Shown: positions 17,923 through 27,486, counted from the stretch's first letter. The stretch: DNA of 64,000 bases from Flavobacterium sp. LC2016-13 (GCF_009707955.1 NZ_WMDQ01000007.1:124001-188000), one strand, 5' to 3'. The notes: generated by a model from the letters alone, not told the origin. Program-made: numbers and translations.

Positions 17923-20688
17923 ATGGTAAATACTTCTTTTCTCGAAAAAATTGCAGCTGTTATAATTCAGGATTATTTAGATAAACTGACTGAAACAACT
18001 ATTATACTACCTAACAAAAGAGCTAAGGTTTTTTTGATAGAAGCTTTGAAAAAAGAGACAAAACAAACTATTCTTTCTCCTGAAATTATTAGTATTGAAG
18101 ATTTTGTACAAGACGTTGCTTCAATTAGATCGATCGACTCTATAGAGCTTCTTTTTGAATTTTATGAAGTTTATCTTTCTGTTACCGAAAAACAAAATCA
18201 ACAATCGTTTGAGTTGTTTGCAAATTGGGCAAAAACCCTTTTGCAGGATTTTAATGAAATAGATCGCTACTTATTAGATCCGTCTCATGTTTTATCTTAT
18301 TTGAAAGATATTGAAGATATTAAGAAATGGGGGATAGAAGTAGAAAATAAAACCAGGCTTTTAGAGAATTATATTGAGTTTTGGAAACTTCTTCCATTAT
18401 ATTATGACTCTTTATATAATCATTTGCTAAATAAAGAAATAGGTTATCAAGGTTTAATTTACCGCGAAGCAGTTAATAATCTGAATCATTTTTCGAATAC
18501 AATTTCAAATCGCACTTATGTTTTTGCTGGTTTTAATGCTTTAAATGCAGCCGAAGAAAAAATAGTGCAACATCTTTTAGCTCTTGATCAGGCTAAAATT
18601 TATTGGGATGTTGACCAGACTTTTTTGAATGATCCTTATCATGATGCGGGACTTTTTGTTCGTCGTTTTAAAGAAAGTTGGAAACACTATAAATCAAATC
18701 ATTTTGAGTGGATTGTAGATGACTTTTCTCAATCTAAAAACATTCAGATAATAGGAACTCCAAAAACTATTGGTCAGGCCAAATTAGCCGGAAATATTAT
18801 AGAGAATATAATAAATGAAAATCCGGAAACATCACTGGATAAAGTTGCAATTGTTCTGGGTGAAGAAAATCTATTAATGCCGGTTTTATATTCATTGCCT
18901 TCCTCAGTTGGTGCTTTGAATATTACTATGGGATATTCGAGCAAAAATAATCCATCGCAAATATTGATTGCAAAATTGTTTAAAATGCATACAAATGCAC
19001 TTTCAAGAAAAGGCGAAAGCTATGTTTTTTATTATAAGGACGTTCTTGATATTTTGACGCATCCGTTAGTAGAGCCTTATGCAAAAGCAAATAATTTAGT
19101 AAAGATTATCAAAGAGAATAATTACACTTTTATTACGCATAACAGACTTATTGAATTGGGTTCTAATCCATCTAAACTATTTCAGCTGTTATTTCAAAAA
19201 TGGGAAAATGGTGCAATCAACGTTTTAGAAAATATTTCTGCGCTTTTACTTTTAATAAAAGAAAATTTCAATAATGATAATGAAGAAGAAAAAATAGCAA
19301 AAGCATTTGTGTATGCCATTTTTAAAGTCATTAATAAATTGATCAATTATTATTCGCAGCATCAACATATTGACAATATTGACACACTTTATGCCATTTA
19401 CAAACAAGTTATTGATGTAGCTGAAGTTTCTTTTGAAGGAGAGCCTTTGCGTGGATTGCAAATAATGGGTGTTCTTGAAAGTCGTGTTTTAGATTTTGAT
19501 ACCGTTATTGTAACTTCTATGAATGAAGGTAAATTTCCTGCCGGAAAATCTCAAAACTCATTCATTCCTTATGATGTGAAACGAGAATTGGGTTTGCCTA
19601 CATTTAAAGAAAAAGATGCTATTTATACCTATCACTTTTATCATTTACTGCAAAGAGCTAAAAATATTTATCTAATTTACAATACTGAAAATGATGGTTT
19701 AGATGCCGGCGAACGCAGTCGTTTTATTACACAATTAGAAGTAGAAAAGCAGTCAAAACACAATCTTACTTTTGACATTTATAATCCTTCATTGCCAACT
19801 ACGGCATATCAGCATATGATTGTTCCAAAATCAGAAGCTGTAATGGAAAGGTTAAAAGAAATTGCAGTGGCCGGTTTTTCTCCATCTGCATTGACGAGTT
19901 ATATTCGAAATCCGATTGAATTTTATTTTCAAAAAATCCTTCGTATTCGTGAAGTCGAAGAAGTTGAAGAAAACATTGCGCTAAATACGCTTGGAACTAT
20001 AATTCATGAAACTTTAAAAACATTATACGAACCTTTTATAGGTAAATTTATTTCGGAAACTGACATTTCTAACTGTTTTAAAATATTGGATGATGAAGTT
20101 TTAAAACAATTTAAATTAGTTTATAAAGAAGGCGAAATTAAAAAAGGGCGAAATCTTTTGGCTTTTGAAGTGGCTAAACGAAATGTTTCTAATTTCCTGA
20201 AAATGGAATCAGAATCAATTCGAGATGGAGATGCTATTCAGATTATTGCTTTAGAACAAACTTTTGAGCGCCAGTTTGCCCATCCAAGCTTACCATTTCC
20301 GGTTTTAATTAAAGGAAATGTTGACAGAATTGAACTTCGTAACGGGAAAATAAGAATCATTGATTATAAGACAGGAAAAGTTGAAAAGACAAACGTTGTG
20401 TTGAAATCATGGAACGGATTAACACAAGAGCTTAAAAACGATAAAATCATTCAGGTTTTAGCTTATGCATTCATGTTTGAGAATGAAGCTAAAGGCGTTC
20501 CTATTGAAGTTGGAATTATTTCGTTTAAAAATCTAAAATCAGGATTTTTGCCTTTTGGTTTTAAGGAAGATAAGGAGATGAACATTACAGTGACTTCAGA
20601 AATTCTAAAAAATTATTTAGAAGAGATTGCTTTATTATTAAATGAAATTTTTGACGCTACTATTCCATTCGAAGAAAAAATAAATTAG
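17923..20688 (+). CDS. AddB-like PD-(D/E)XK nuclease
   Basis: A 921-residue protein starting MVNTSFLEKIA. I use ATG 17923 rather than the TTG at 17896 because the latter lies within the preceding terminator hairpin. Residues 20-60 (ETTIILPNKRAKVFLIEAL) match the inactivated helicase-like start of AddB. VTSMNEGKFPAGKSQNSFIP (about 530) and the ATP-free helicase remnants follow. The C-terminal nuclease domain has GTIIHETLKTLYEP (about 690) and KIRIIDYKTGKVEKT (about 825), with the DYK catalytic triad. It likely pairs with the AddA-like protein at 11871 for end resection; the two are unusually separated by kbl and the OmpA gene. No iron-sulfur cysteine cluster is evident. Confidence 0.82.
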   Translation: MVNTSFLEKIAAVIIQDYLDKLTETTIILPNKRAKVFLIEALKKETKQTILSPEIISIEDFVQDVASIRSIDSIELLFEFYEVYLSVTEKQNQQSFELFANWAKTLLQDFNEIDRYLLDPSHVLSYLKDIEDIKKWGIEVENKTRLLENYIEFWKLLPLYYDSLYNHLLNKEIGYQGLIYREAVNNLNHFSNTISNRTYVFAGFNALNAAEEKIVQHLLALDQAKIYWDVDQTFLNDPYHDAGLFVRRFKESWKHYKSNHFEWIVDDFSQSKNIQIIGTPKTIGQAKLAGNIIENIINENPETSLDKVAIVLGEENLLMPVLYSLPSSVGALNITMGYSSKNNPSQILIAKLFKMHTNALSRKGESYVFYYKDVLDILTHPLVEPYAKANNLVKIIKENNYTFITHNRLIELGSNPSKLFQLLFQKWENGAINVLENISALLLLIKENFNNDNEEEKIAKAFVYAIFKVINKLINYYSQHQHIDNIDTLYAIYKQVIDVAEVSFEGEPLRGLQIMGVLESRVLDFDTVIVTSMNEGKFPAGKSQNSFIPYDVKRELGLPTFKEKDAIYTYHFYHLLQRAKNIYLIYNTENDGLDAGERSRFITQLEVEKQSKHNLTFDIYNPSLPTTAYQHMIVPKSEAVMERLKEIAVAGFSPSALTSYIRNPIEFYFQKILRIREVEEVEENIALNTLGTIIHETLKTLYEPFIGKFISETDISNCFKILDDEVLKQFKLVYKEGEIKKGRNLLAFEVAKRNVSNFLKMESESIRDGDAIQIIALEQTFERQFAHPSLPFPVLIKGNVDRIELRNGKIRIIDYKTGKVEKTNVVLKSWNGLTQELKNDKIIQVLAYAFMFENEAKGVPIEVGIISFKNLKSGFLPFGFKEDKEMNITVTSEILKNYLEEIALLLNEIFDATIPFEEKIN

Positions 20689-21040
20689 AATTTCTGCGGT
20701 TCTCAGACGTTTTCTTTTTTTAGGGAAAATGAAAGTATAAACAGTTTTGGTTATTTTTTTGAAATTTAAGAGGATGTAAAAAAATAAATAAAGTAAAATT
20801 TAACGGCTAAAATTCGTTATCTGAAATGAAATTTGGAGTTGTTAAATAAATTTAAAATTATTTTTATTAAAGAAATTCTGATTTCGGTAATTGCTTGTTA
20901 TGACTGACCTAATTCATTCTTATGAAAATAAAACATGAATTCAGAAATACTATTTATCTCGAAGTACAATTTTAAAATGTAATCCGTTGTTTTAACGAAA
21001 TTACCTTTAATAAAAATTGTTAGTGATTGTTTTACAAAAG
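20689..21040. other. Intergenic stretch without recognised content
   Basis: About 350 AT-rich nt between the AddB-like gene and the terminator of a small convergent gene. I find no long reading frame, no strong hairpin and no clear repeat in it. Confidence 0.5.
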
Positions 21041-21079
21041 AAAAAAGCAGAAATTTTCATTGAAAATTTCTGCTTTTTT
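21041..21079 (-). terminator. Terminator of the 47-residue gene
   Basis: Perfect 19-nt arms (21041-21059 and 21061-21079), with A6 and T6 at the ends. It could work in both directions, but the nearest gene end is the minus-strand small gene 11 nt away. Confidence 0.85.
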
Positions 21080-21090
21080 GTAAGTAGCTT

Positions 21091-21234
21091 TTAACTAAAT
21101 ATTTTTTTAAAAAATCCTTTCTTTTCAGTTTCTTGAGTGTTAGGATTATTTAGACGACCATTTTCAAAACGAAACCTTCTGAATTTCATTAGTTTTACGT
21201 TTAAGTCAAATCTTAATTCTTCTACATTTTTCAT
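21091..21234 (-). CDS. 47-residue basic protein, unknown
   Basis: Reads MKNVEELRFDLNVKLMKFRR and continues through FRFENGRLNNPNTQETEK to end KKGFFKKIFS. It is rich in Lys and Arg, with an amphipathic C-terminus. A -7 element TAACTTTG at 21257-21250 (minus strand) lies 16 nt upstream of the ATG, and a strong terminator lies 11 nt past the stop, so promoter, frame and terminator are all in place. The family is unknown to me. The KKGFFKKIF ending recalls the membrane-seeking tails of other small flavobacterial proteins. Confidence 0.65.
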   Translation of the reverse strand: MKNVEELRFDLNVKLMKFRRFRFENGRLNNPNTQETEKKGFFKKIFS

Positions 21235-21249
21235 TTGATAAAATTTTTG

Positions 21250-21257
21250 CAAAGTTA
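21250..21257 (-). promoter_or_regulatory. -7 promoter element of the 47-residue gene
   Basis: TAACTTTG on the minus strand fits TAnnTTTG exactly. No clear -33 TTG is seen at the expected distance. Confidence 0.45.
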
Positions 21258-21517
21258 TGAAAAACTTCTATTAAACATACTTTGTTGTAAATCTTAATTT
21301 TATAAATGAATTTTAAGGAACAAAACTATAGAATTATCAATAAATCTCTTTTTTCTGTTAATTTTCTTTGAGAATCTTATTTTAAAGATTGCTAAAAATT
21401 AAAAGATAAACAAAAGTAACTCAATAAGTTATTAGAGTTCATTTTTTAACAACTGTTTATCGGGCAAATCTGTTTATTGAAAATATCTTTGATAATTGAT
21501 AAACAATAAATTACAAC

Positions 21518-21838
21518 ATGGTTAATATAAATGCACTAGTAGAAGAGACAGGAGCAGAGTCTGGATTGATTTTTAATATTGACGGAATCTTGCTTGAATC
21601 TGTTAATTTAGAATATGATGGAAATGTTGCAGCAATGATTGGTATGATATTGAAAATGAGCCTGGAAATGTCTGAAGATCTTAATAATGGAGAACTAAAG
21701 CAAATCATGATTAAAAATAATGATGGTATTGTAGTGGCAAATAAAGATGAGGATGATAATTGTGTTGCACTACTTTCTAAAGATATAAGTAAAATGGGAC
21801 TTTTGCTTCGCAAAATGGATACCGTTTTCAATAATTAA
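21518..21838 (+). CDS. Roadblock/LC7-like protein, paralogue of protein A
   Basis: A 106-residue protein with the same order of elements as the 118-residue protein at 10276-10632. Shared stretches include GLIFNIDGILLESVNLEY against ALILNGKGKLITSLHIEY, VAAMIGMILKMS against IAAMSAAILSMS, and ELKQIMIKNNDGIVVANK against SLKQLFLKTTEGVVIGNK. A -7 element TATCTTTG lies at 21484-21491. It is shorter at the C-terminus than its paralogue and is followed directly and in frame by a relic of the protein B gene. Regulation or scaffolding of a GTPase or filament is possible from the fold only. Confidence 0.78.
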   Translation: MVNINALVEETGAESGLIFNIDGILLESVNLEYDGNVAAMIGMILKMSLEMSEDLNNGELKQIMIKNNDGIVVANKDEDDNCVALLSKDISKMGLLLRKMDTVFNN

Positions 21839-21979
21839 ATAACAGATCAAATACATATTTTAGATGTTTCTGAAGATGGTAAATATTTTATTTACTTAGC
21901 AGTAGACGCTACAAAAGCAAATCTTGGATTAACAAGAGCAACATTGTCAAAGTTCAAAAAGGATATTATTTCATTATAA
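21839..21979 (+). pseudogene. C-terminal relic of a roadblock protein B gene
   Basis: Immediately after the TAA of the preceding gene, and in the same frame, 46 codons read ITDQIHILDVSEDGKYFIYL, then VDATKANLGLTRATLSKF and end KDIISL. They align with the last 46 residues of the 126-residue protein at 9861-10241 (SNQIHIIDISPNKKFMIYL, then ADASKANLGMTRAILRK). There is no start codon. The first 80 or so codons of the gene are missing, so a deletion joined the end of gene A to the tail of gene B. The tail would be translated only if the stop at 21836 were read through. Confidence 0.85.
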
Positions 21980-21999
21980 TTTTTGCCCCCAACAATGAA

Positions 22000-22037
22000 A
22001 AAAAAGGCTGTTTCAATATATTTGAACAGCCTTTTTT
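22000..22037. terminator. Bidirectional terminator between relic and hydrolase
   Basis: AAAAAAGGCTGTT pairs with AACAGCCTTTTTT around an AT loop. It serves converging units. Confidence 0.87.
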
Positions 22038-22056
22038 GATTTTAATTTGTTTCGAC

Positions 22057-22833
22057 TTATTGAAAAAATTCAGCCAGTATAATTTTCAATTCTTCTTTGT
22101 TTTCAATGTGGCTCATATGGCCGTCATCAAATAAAACAAGTTCGGCGGTTGTGTCTTCGATTTGAGAAATACTTTCTTCGTAATTTAAAACTGGATCTTT
22201 TTTTCCTAAAATTAATAAAACCGGGAACAGATTTTTATGAAGAAGATCTTCTCGATCTTTCCTGATTTTCATTCCTTCCAGCGAAGCAACAATTCCTTGC
22301 AAAGGTGTTTTTAAAGCCTGAACTTTAATTTTTTCAATTTCGTCTACTAATCGTGTTCTGTTGTTTTCACTAAATAAATTTGCAATTGCCAGGCTTACAA
22401 AACCAACATAATTTTGTTTAACCGCTTTAATCGCGCGCGTTCGGTTTATTTTTTTTTCTGGAGTATCTTCTTTAGAAGTAGAATTTAATAAAACCAATTT
22501 GCGAATAGTTTTAGGATACAATTCGGCGAAAGCCAAACCAACATAACCTCCCATAGAATGTCCGACAACAATCGCTTTTTCAATTTGTAGATGTTCTAAA
22601 ACTTCATGAACCGCATTGGCATTTTCTTCCATAGAATGAACATATCCCAAACATTCTGATTCTCCATGTCCTAATAAATCAATTGAAATTACGCGATATT
22701 TATCTGAAAACAATGTAGTATATTCGTTCCACATTTTTTTGTTTTCCAGAAAACCGTGAAGTAATACAATTGCGTTTCCTTCGCCGGAATCAGTATAGGA
22801 TATTTTAGTGTTTTTATATAGAATGTTTTTCAT
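22057..22833 (-). CDS. Alpha/beta hydrolase, cytoplasmic
   Basis: A 258-residue alpha/beta-hydrolase-fold protein without a signal peptide. The oxyanion loop is LLHGFLEN (24-31), the nucleophile elbow GHSMGG has S93, and the acid is in ILGKKDPVLNYE (about 213). The catalytic histidine is in DDGHMSHIEN (about 242). It resembles the MhpC/menH-like esterase group, but the substrate cannot be inferred. On the minus strand a -7 element TATTTTTG lies at 22857-22850, with TTG 16 nt upstream. It is divergent from the large cargo gene at 23033. Confidence 0.88.
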   Translation of the reverse strand: MKNILYKNTKISYTDSGEGNAIVLLHGFLENKKMWNEYTTLFSDKYRVISIDLLGHGESECLGYVHSMEENANAVHEVLEHLQIEKAIVVGHSMGGYVGLAFAELYPKTIRKLVLLNSTSKEDTPEKKINRTRAIKAVKQNYVGFVSLAIANLFSENNRTRLVDEIEKIKVQALKTPLQGIVASLEGMKIRKDREDLLHKNLFPVLLILGKKDPVLNYEESISQIEDTTAELVLFDDGHMSHIENKEELKIILAEFFQ

Positions 22834-22968
22834 CTGAAAATAATTTTTACAAAAATAAGCTTTTGATAATAATCAACAGTAATAAGCTTTTTGTCTTTTT
22901 GTATTAGATAGTAACAGTAAGATTTTTTAAAGCCTTAATTTGATTTTAACAAATGAAGATGGTTTGTG

Positions 22969-22998
22969 TTGTATAAAGTCTAAATTTTATTAGCTTTA
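22969..22998 (+). promoter_or_regulatory. Promoter of the T9SS cargo gene
   Basis: TTG (22969-22971), 19 nt, then TAGCTTTA (22991-22998), with one mismatch to TAnnTTTG. About 30 nt of leader precede the ATG at 23033. Confidence 0.55.
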
Positions 22999-23032
22999 CG
23001 ATATTTTTTTAATAATTAACCTGTTAATATTT

Positions 23033-26000
23033 ATGAGGTCAACTTTACTCTATGTTTTCTTTTTACTAAATTTTCAGTTCGCTTTTTGTCAATGGGTGAA
23101 ATTAGATACTGGTTTGACAGATGATTTGACTGGTGTTGTTTTTTTAGGAAATAACGGGCTGGCATCTAGCTCAAACGGTCTTTATTATACTACTGATGGC
23201 GACGCCGGAAATAATTGGCGAAAATTTGAAATAACCGATAATGCTAAGAATGCTGAGATTTATCAAAATACAAGTTTTAATCATTGTTACTCATTAAGAT
23301 ATAGCACATTTGATCCTAATTTCGCTTTTGCTTGCGGGTATGATAAAATTACTCATAAAGCAATAATTATTAAGATAGCTTTTCCGTCAATGGCATATGA
23401 AATTATGTACGTAGGAGAAACTAATAGTTCACTAAATAATATTACGTATTATCAAGGTGTTTATTATGCTGTTGGCGATAATGGGCTAATCGTTAAATTT
23501 AACTCATCAAATATTATAGATGTAAAAAATATTTCAACAGATAATTTTTCGTCTATTTCTATTTATAGTGACAGATGCAAAATTTCTGCCGCTGACAAAA
23601 TATTATATAGCGAGAATTTCAATAGTGAATTCAATTTTGTAAATGTTTTAACTCCGGGGTCAAATAATAAGAGCGTTTATTTTTCAACAAATGGGTTTAC
23701 GCATGCTGTGGGAAATGGCTATACTTATACTAAAAATGCAAAGGATGCGATGATAACCAATACCAATTATGACTTTGGATCATTAAATGGTAATGCGATT
23801 ACAGAATCAGATTCAAATTTATTTATAGCAACTGATCATGGAATATTTAAAGGATCAATCGAAATAAATGTATTAGAATGGCAGCCAAGTTCGCTAAAAT
23901 ATAATATCACAAATTTTTTTAAAAATGGTAATGTGATATATGCTTTTGGAAAAGGTGGTGTTATACTAAAAACTACAAATTTTGGAGGGACAACGAATCC
24001 ATTTATAAAATTAAATGCACAAGGAGGATGTCTTAGTACCGAAATATACATGTATGGAACATTAGGGTCAATAACTCAATGTAAATGGTTTGTTGATGAT
24101 GTGCTGCTTACAACTGAAATTAGAGGTAATTTAAGACGCACTTTTACAAAAACAGGTGACTACAAAATAAAGCTTGTAGGTATAAATTCAGCAGGAGTTG
24201 AAACAAGCGACACTAAAACAATTAAAATAGTGGCTTACCCGGAAGGAGGCAAAAAAGTAACCATAAGTGATTATCTTTTGTGTAAAAATGAAAAAATAGA
24301 AGTAGAGATTGCAGATTCTCAACAAGATATTACTTATATTTTTAGAAAAAACGGTGATGGAGTTTCTTATGGCAGCGCATTAGGTAACGGCGGTACGTTG
24401 AAATTTACGACAGATTTTATTGATCTAACGGGCGATTATTACATCGAGGCTAAAAATATGTTAGGACCATGTTCTGCTGAGTTTACTCAGAAATATAAAA
24501 TTGTTGTTGAAGAAACAAAGGCTGATTTTCATAAAGATTTAATAAATGCGAAACAAAACGAAACCGTTACTTTTTACCAAAAAGCAAATGAAGCAGTAAA
24601 ATACAAATGGGCTTTTTCTCCAAATGCATCATTAACTACTGCGGAAGGGGCACAACAAACGCTAAGTTTTGCAAATTTAGGAGAAACAAAGGTTAATATG
24701 GATGTATGGTCGATTAATGATTGTTATGACGCGACAGAAAAAGAAGGGCCTTATATTTATAAAGATTCTGAAAACACAAGCAATTGCTGGACATTAGTTA
24801 ATGATGGAGTAGATTCTCAATGGAATGGTTTTGAATATGAAGGTAATTATGGATTAACCCAAACAGACGATGGATTTTTGGTTTCTGGAGGTTTTAACGA
24901 TCAGATATTTGATTCGAAAATTGGATTGAAATCTAATTTTAAAAATAAAAAAGGAAGTTTTCTAACAAAATACGATAGAAAAGGAGCTTTAAAATGGATT
25001 GTAAGCACAGAACATGACCCTACAGTTCAAGAAAGGGATATAATTTTTTCTTCTGTAGTTGATCATGATGGAAATATATATATATGCGGGACACACGAAG
25101 GGACTTTTATAGACAATAAGGGCGATAGAATCAGGGTAAGCCCATTACTTTACGGAAGTAGAAATAACGGCTACATCATGAAGATGGATAAGCAGGGAAA
25201 AATGATTTGGAGATTAAATAGTGACGAATATGACCCTTTAGCAAAAAAACTTTATATTGATAAAGACAATAATTTAGTAACAACGATAAGTTTAAATTAT
25301 CAGTATTCAGACAAACACCAGTTGTATTTAAATGGTATTAAAACAACTGTGATTACTCAAACAATGGCAACTTCGCAGGCAGATAATTTAACATTGCTAA
25401 AAATATCACCTTTAGGAGCCGTTATTTGGTATGCAGGAATTACTCTTTATCATGTAAATAACGCAGGAATTGTGAATCTTGGCTTTGATAGTACTAATAA
25501 TATTTATCTTGGAGGAAATTATGAATTCGATATGAATTTCTATTCTGCGGGCAATACGACTAAACCAGAGGTACTAAAAGGTTTTGAAGGATATGGTTCT
25601 AAAATGTTTTTAGTTAAATACAATAAAGACGGTATTTTGCAATGGAAAACAAGAAGTAGTACAGTAAACGGGAAAGATAACAATGTATCATTTGGTGCAA
25701 TGGTTACCGATGTGAACGGTAATAACTATATCACCGGAAATAATAAGTGTGATAATGCCAATGCTGTCCATTCTTTTGAAAATGCCAATGGAACAATTAC
25801 TCAAAAAAATATTGGTACCTTTTTCTTGGCGAAAGTTAATTCTGCTGGTACATGCGAATGGATAACAGGAAATAAATACGGTCATACCGGAGGACGTAAA
25901 ATTATTATGGATAACGATAAATTGCATATTATTGGTGGAGGTTCCGGAACCAGCACTTTTATTACTAGTGACTTAAAAAATTATGACTTAACAATTAGTG

Positions 26001-26524
26001 AATATGATTTCTTTTTGGCTACTTATGATGTATCAGGTAACTTAAAAAAGATAACTGCTAACGGAGATAATCGCAATCATGCTACAGTACCTTTAATAAA
26101 CATATATGATTTTTTTAAAGCAGAAGATGATTCATTTTATTTGTGCGCCAATATGAGAGTAAATAATTACACCAGTTTTGGCAGCAATATAAGTACAAAT
26201 GATGTTGATGGAATCGTTTCTCACTTTGATGAAAACTGCGGAATTGTAAAATATGAAAGTACTTTATCAACAGATGATTTTGCCAAAACATCAAATGCAG
26301 CTATTTACCCTAATCCAACATCAGGTAAGATTGCTGTAGATTTGCAAAATTACAGTGGCGATGTAACAGTGCAGTTATATGATAGTAATGGCAAAAAACT
26401 AAAAGAAGAAAAAGCCTCTAATTTGACAAAGTTAGATTTAACAATTAATGGCAGTCAGGGATTGTATTTTGTAAAAGTTAAAACAGGCGAAAGCACACAA
26501 ACATTTAAAGTATTAAAAAAGTAA
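23033..26524 (+). CDS. Large secreted protein with T9SS type A sorting domain
   Basis: A 1163-residue exported protein. The signal peptide is about 1-20 (ending FAFCQ). The first 320 residues have a propeller-like pattern of repeated GNNGL/YYTTDG and GDNGLIVKF units. A PKD-like Ig domain follows (about 325-405, including KTGDYKIKLVGINSAG), then a second Ig-like region (about 410-580). A repeat region of the SBBP type (about 590-1060, LTKYDRKGALKWIV, MKMDKQGKMIWRL, VKYNKDGILQWK) follows. The type A sorting domain starts at AIYPNPTSGK (about 1088) and ends TFKVLKK. Secretion through T9SS, possibly to the cell surface, follows from that domain. The ligand is unknown. Confidence 0.87.
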   Translation: MRSTLLYVFFLLNFQFAFCQWVKLDTGLTDDLTGVVFLGNNGLASSSNGLYYTTDGDAGNNWRKFEITDNAKNAEIYQNTSFNHCYSLRYSTFDPNFAFACGYDKITHKAIIIKIAFPSMAYEIMYVGETNSSLNNITYYQGVYYAVGDNGLIVKFNSSNIIDVKNISTDNFSSISIYSDRCKISAADKILYSENFNSEFNFVNVLTPGSNNKSVYFSTNGFTHAVGNGYTYTKNAKDAMITNTNYDFGSLNGNAITESDSNLFIATDHGIFKGSIEINVLEWQPSSLKYNITNFFKNGNVIYAFGKGGVILKTTNFGGTTNPFIKLNAQGGCLSTEIYMYGTLGSITQCKWFVDDVLLTTEIRGNLRRTFTKTGDYKIKLVGINSAGVETSDTKTIKIVAYPEGGKKVTISDYLLCKNEKIEVEIADSQQDITYIFRKNGDGVSYGSALGNGGTLKFTTDFIDLTGDYYIEAKNMLGPCSAEFTQKYKIVVEETKADFHKDLINAKQNETVTFYQKANEAVKYKWAFSPNASLTTAEGAQQTLSFANLGETKVNMDVWSINDCYDATEKEGPYIYKDSENTSNCWTLVNDGVDSQWNGFEYEGNYGLTQTDDGFLVSGGFNDQIFDSKIGLKSNFKNKKGSFLTKYDRKGALKWIVSTEHDPTVQERDIIFSSVVDHDGNIYICGTHEGTFIDNKGDRIRVSPLLYGSRNNGYIMKMDKQGKMIWRLNSDEYDPLAKKLYIDKDNNLVTTISLNYQYSDKHQLYLNGIKTTVITQTMATSQADNLTLLKISPLGAVIWYAGITLYHVNNAGIVNLGFDSTNNIYLGGNYEFDMNFYSAGNTTKPEVLKGFEGYGSKMFLVKYNKDGILQWKTRSSTVNGKDNNVSFGAMVTDVNGNNYITGNNKCDNANAVHSFENANGTITQKNIGTFFLAKVNSAGTCEWITGNKYGHTGGRKIIMDNDKLHIIGGGSGTSTFITSDLKNYDLTISEYDFFLATYDVSGNLKKITANGDNRNHATVPLINIYDFFKAEDDSFYLCANMRVNNYTSFGSNISTNDVDGIVSHFDENCGIVKYESTLSTDDFAKTSNAAIYPNPTSGKIAVDLQNYSGDVTVQLYDSNGKKLKEEKASNLTKLDLTINGSQGLYFVKVKTGESTQTFKVLKK

Positions 26525-26540
26525 GAGATTAAATAGTTTA

Positions 26541-26580
26541 AACAAAAACGGCTTTCAGAAGTGAAAGCCGTTTTGTTTTT
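26541..26580. terminator. Bidirectional terminator, cargo gene and peptidase gene
   Basis: AACAAAAACGGCTTTC pairs with GAAAGCCGTTTTGTT (one A bulge) around AGAAGT, with T-runs on both strands. The stop codon of the minus-strand gene begins at its edge (26580). Confidence 0.87.
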
Positions 26581-27479
26581 TATGATTTTAAAAATGAATT
26601 TACTTCATGAAAATATTTTTCCTTAGCATCAAGCCATCCGTAATGCCTGCAGTTTTCAAGCAAAATAAGTTTTGAATTTGGAATTGTTTTATTCGCTAAT
26701 TCTCCAATTTGATTGCTGATAACATCCTCTTTTCCCTGAATAATGAGAACAGGATTTTTGAATGTTTTTAATTTGACTGCACAATCAAAATTAATTTTTT
26801 GCATATCATCCCAAAGCAAACCGTTTATAACCGAATTTCCTTGTGTTAATCTTTCAGCAATTATCGGAACATATTTTCTATCGTATACATAAGCCGGCGC
26901 CATCGCTCTTCCGCGTCCTAAACGAGCTGCGTGCGAAGTGTCGCCTTTTTCAATTTTATCATTCCAATAATTCATCGAATCTTTTTCTACCTTGCTTAAA
27001 TTTCTTTCAATAAGATTTTCTGTTTTAAGCAAAGTCAAATCAATTCCGCCAGAAGACGATAATACTATTTTATTAATACTGTTTGGATACACCGTTGCAT
27101 AATACGAAGCCAGCATTCCACCAAAAGAATGGCCAAGAACGTTCCATTTCTTAATTTTAAGATGCTTTCTTAACGATTCGATATCATCAGCCATCAATTT
27201 CATAGAAATCGTCTTAGAATTCAAAGCTGCTAATTTTGATTTTCCAGTTCCTCTCTGGTCGTAAATAATAGTTTCCTGACTTTCGGCCAAAATTTTAGCC
27301 ATATCTTCAAAACCATTACTATTCATTCCGGGACCGCCGTTTATAATTAAAAGCGGTTCGCCTTTTCCGAATGTTTTATAATATGTTTTGCTAGAATCGT
27401 TGTTTGTTGCATAACCTTCGGTTTGAGCAAAAGTGTTTGCGATAAATAACAAAGAGATAAACAGAAAAATATTTTTCAT
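26580..27479 (-). CDS. Exported S33-family (prolyl aminopeptidase-like) hydrolase
   Basis: A 299-residue protein with a signal peptide (1-19, ending NTFAQ) and the S33 pattern. The oxyanion motif INGGPGMNSNG (47-57) stands for the usual HGGPG, followed by DQRGTGKS (74-81), nucleophile S118 in GHSFGG, acid D in QGKEDVI (about 252), and His in ENCRHYGWLD (about 278). The H-to-N change at the first position of HGGPG is the only deviation I see. It probably acts in the periplasm on proline-containing peptides or another ester/amide. It lies 7 nt downstream of pepP on the same strand, and both are predicted peptidases acting at proline. Confidence 0.85.
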   Translation of the reverse strand: MKNIFLFISLLFIANTFAQTEGYATNNDSSKTYYKTFGKGEPLLIINGGPGMNSNGFEDMAKILAESQETIIYDQRGTGKSKLAALNSKTISMKLMADDIESLRKHLKIKKWNVLGHSFGGMLASYYATVYPNSINKIVLSSSGGIDLTLLKTENLIERNLSKVEKDSMNYWNDKIEKGDTSHAARLGRGRAMAPAYVYDRKYVPIIAERLTQGNSVINGLLWDDMQKINFDCAVKLKTFKNPVLIIQGKEDVISNQIGELANKTIPNSKLILLENCRHYGWLDAKEKYFHEVNSFLKS

Positions 27480-27486
27480 CTCAAAA

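Noticed and set aside
21511..21831. 106-residue minus-strand frame
   Set aside because: Exact antisense shadow of the roadblock gene; the plus frame has the paralogue match.
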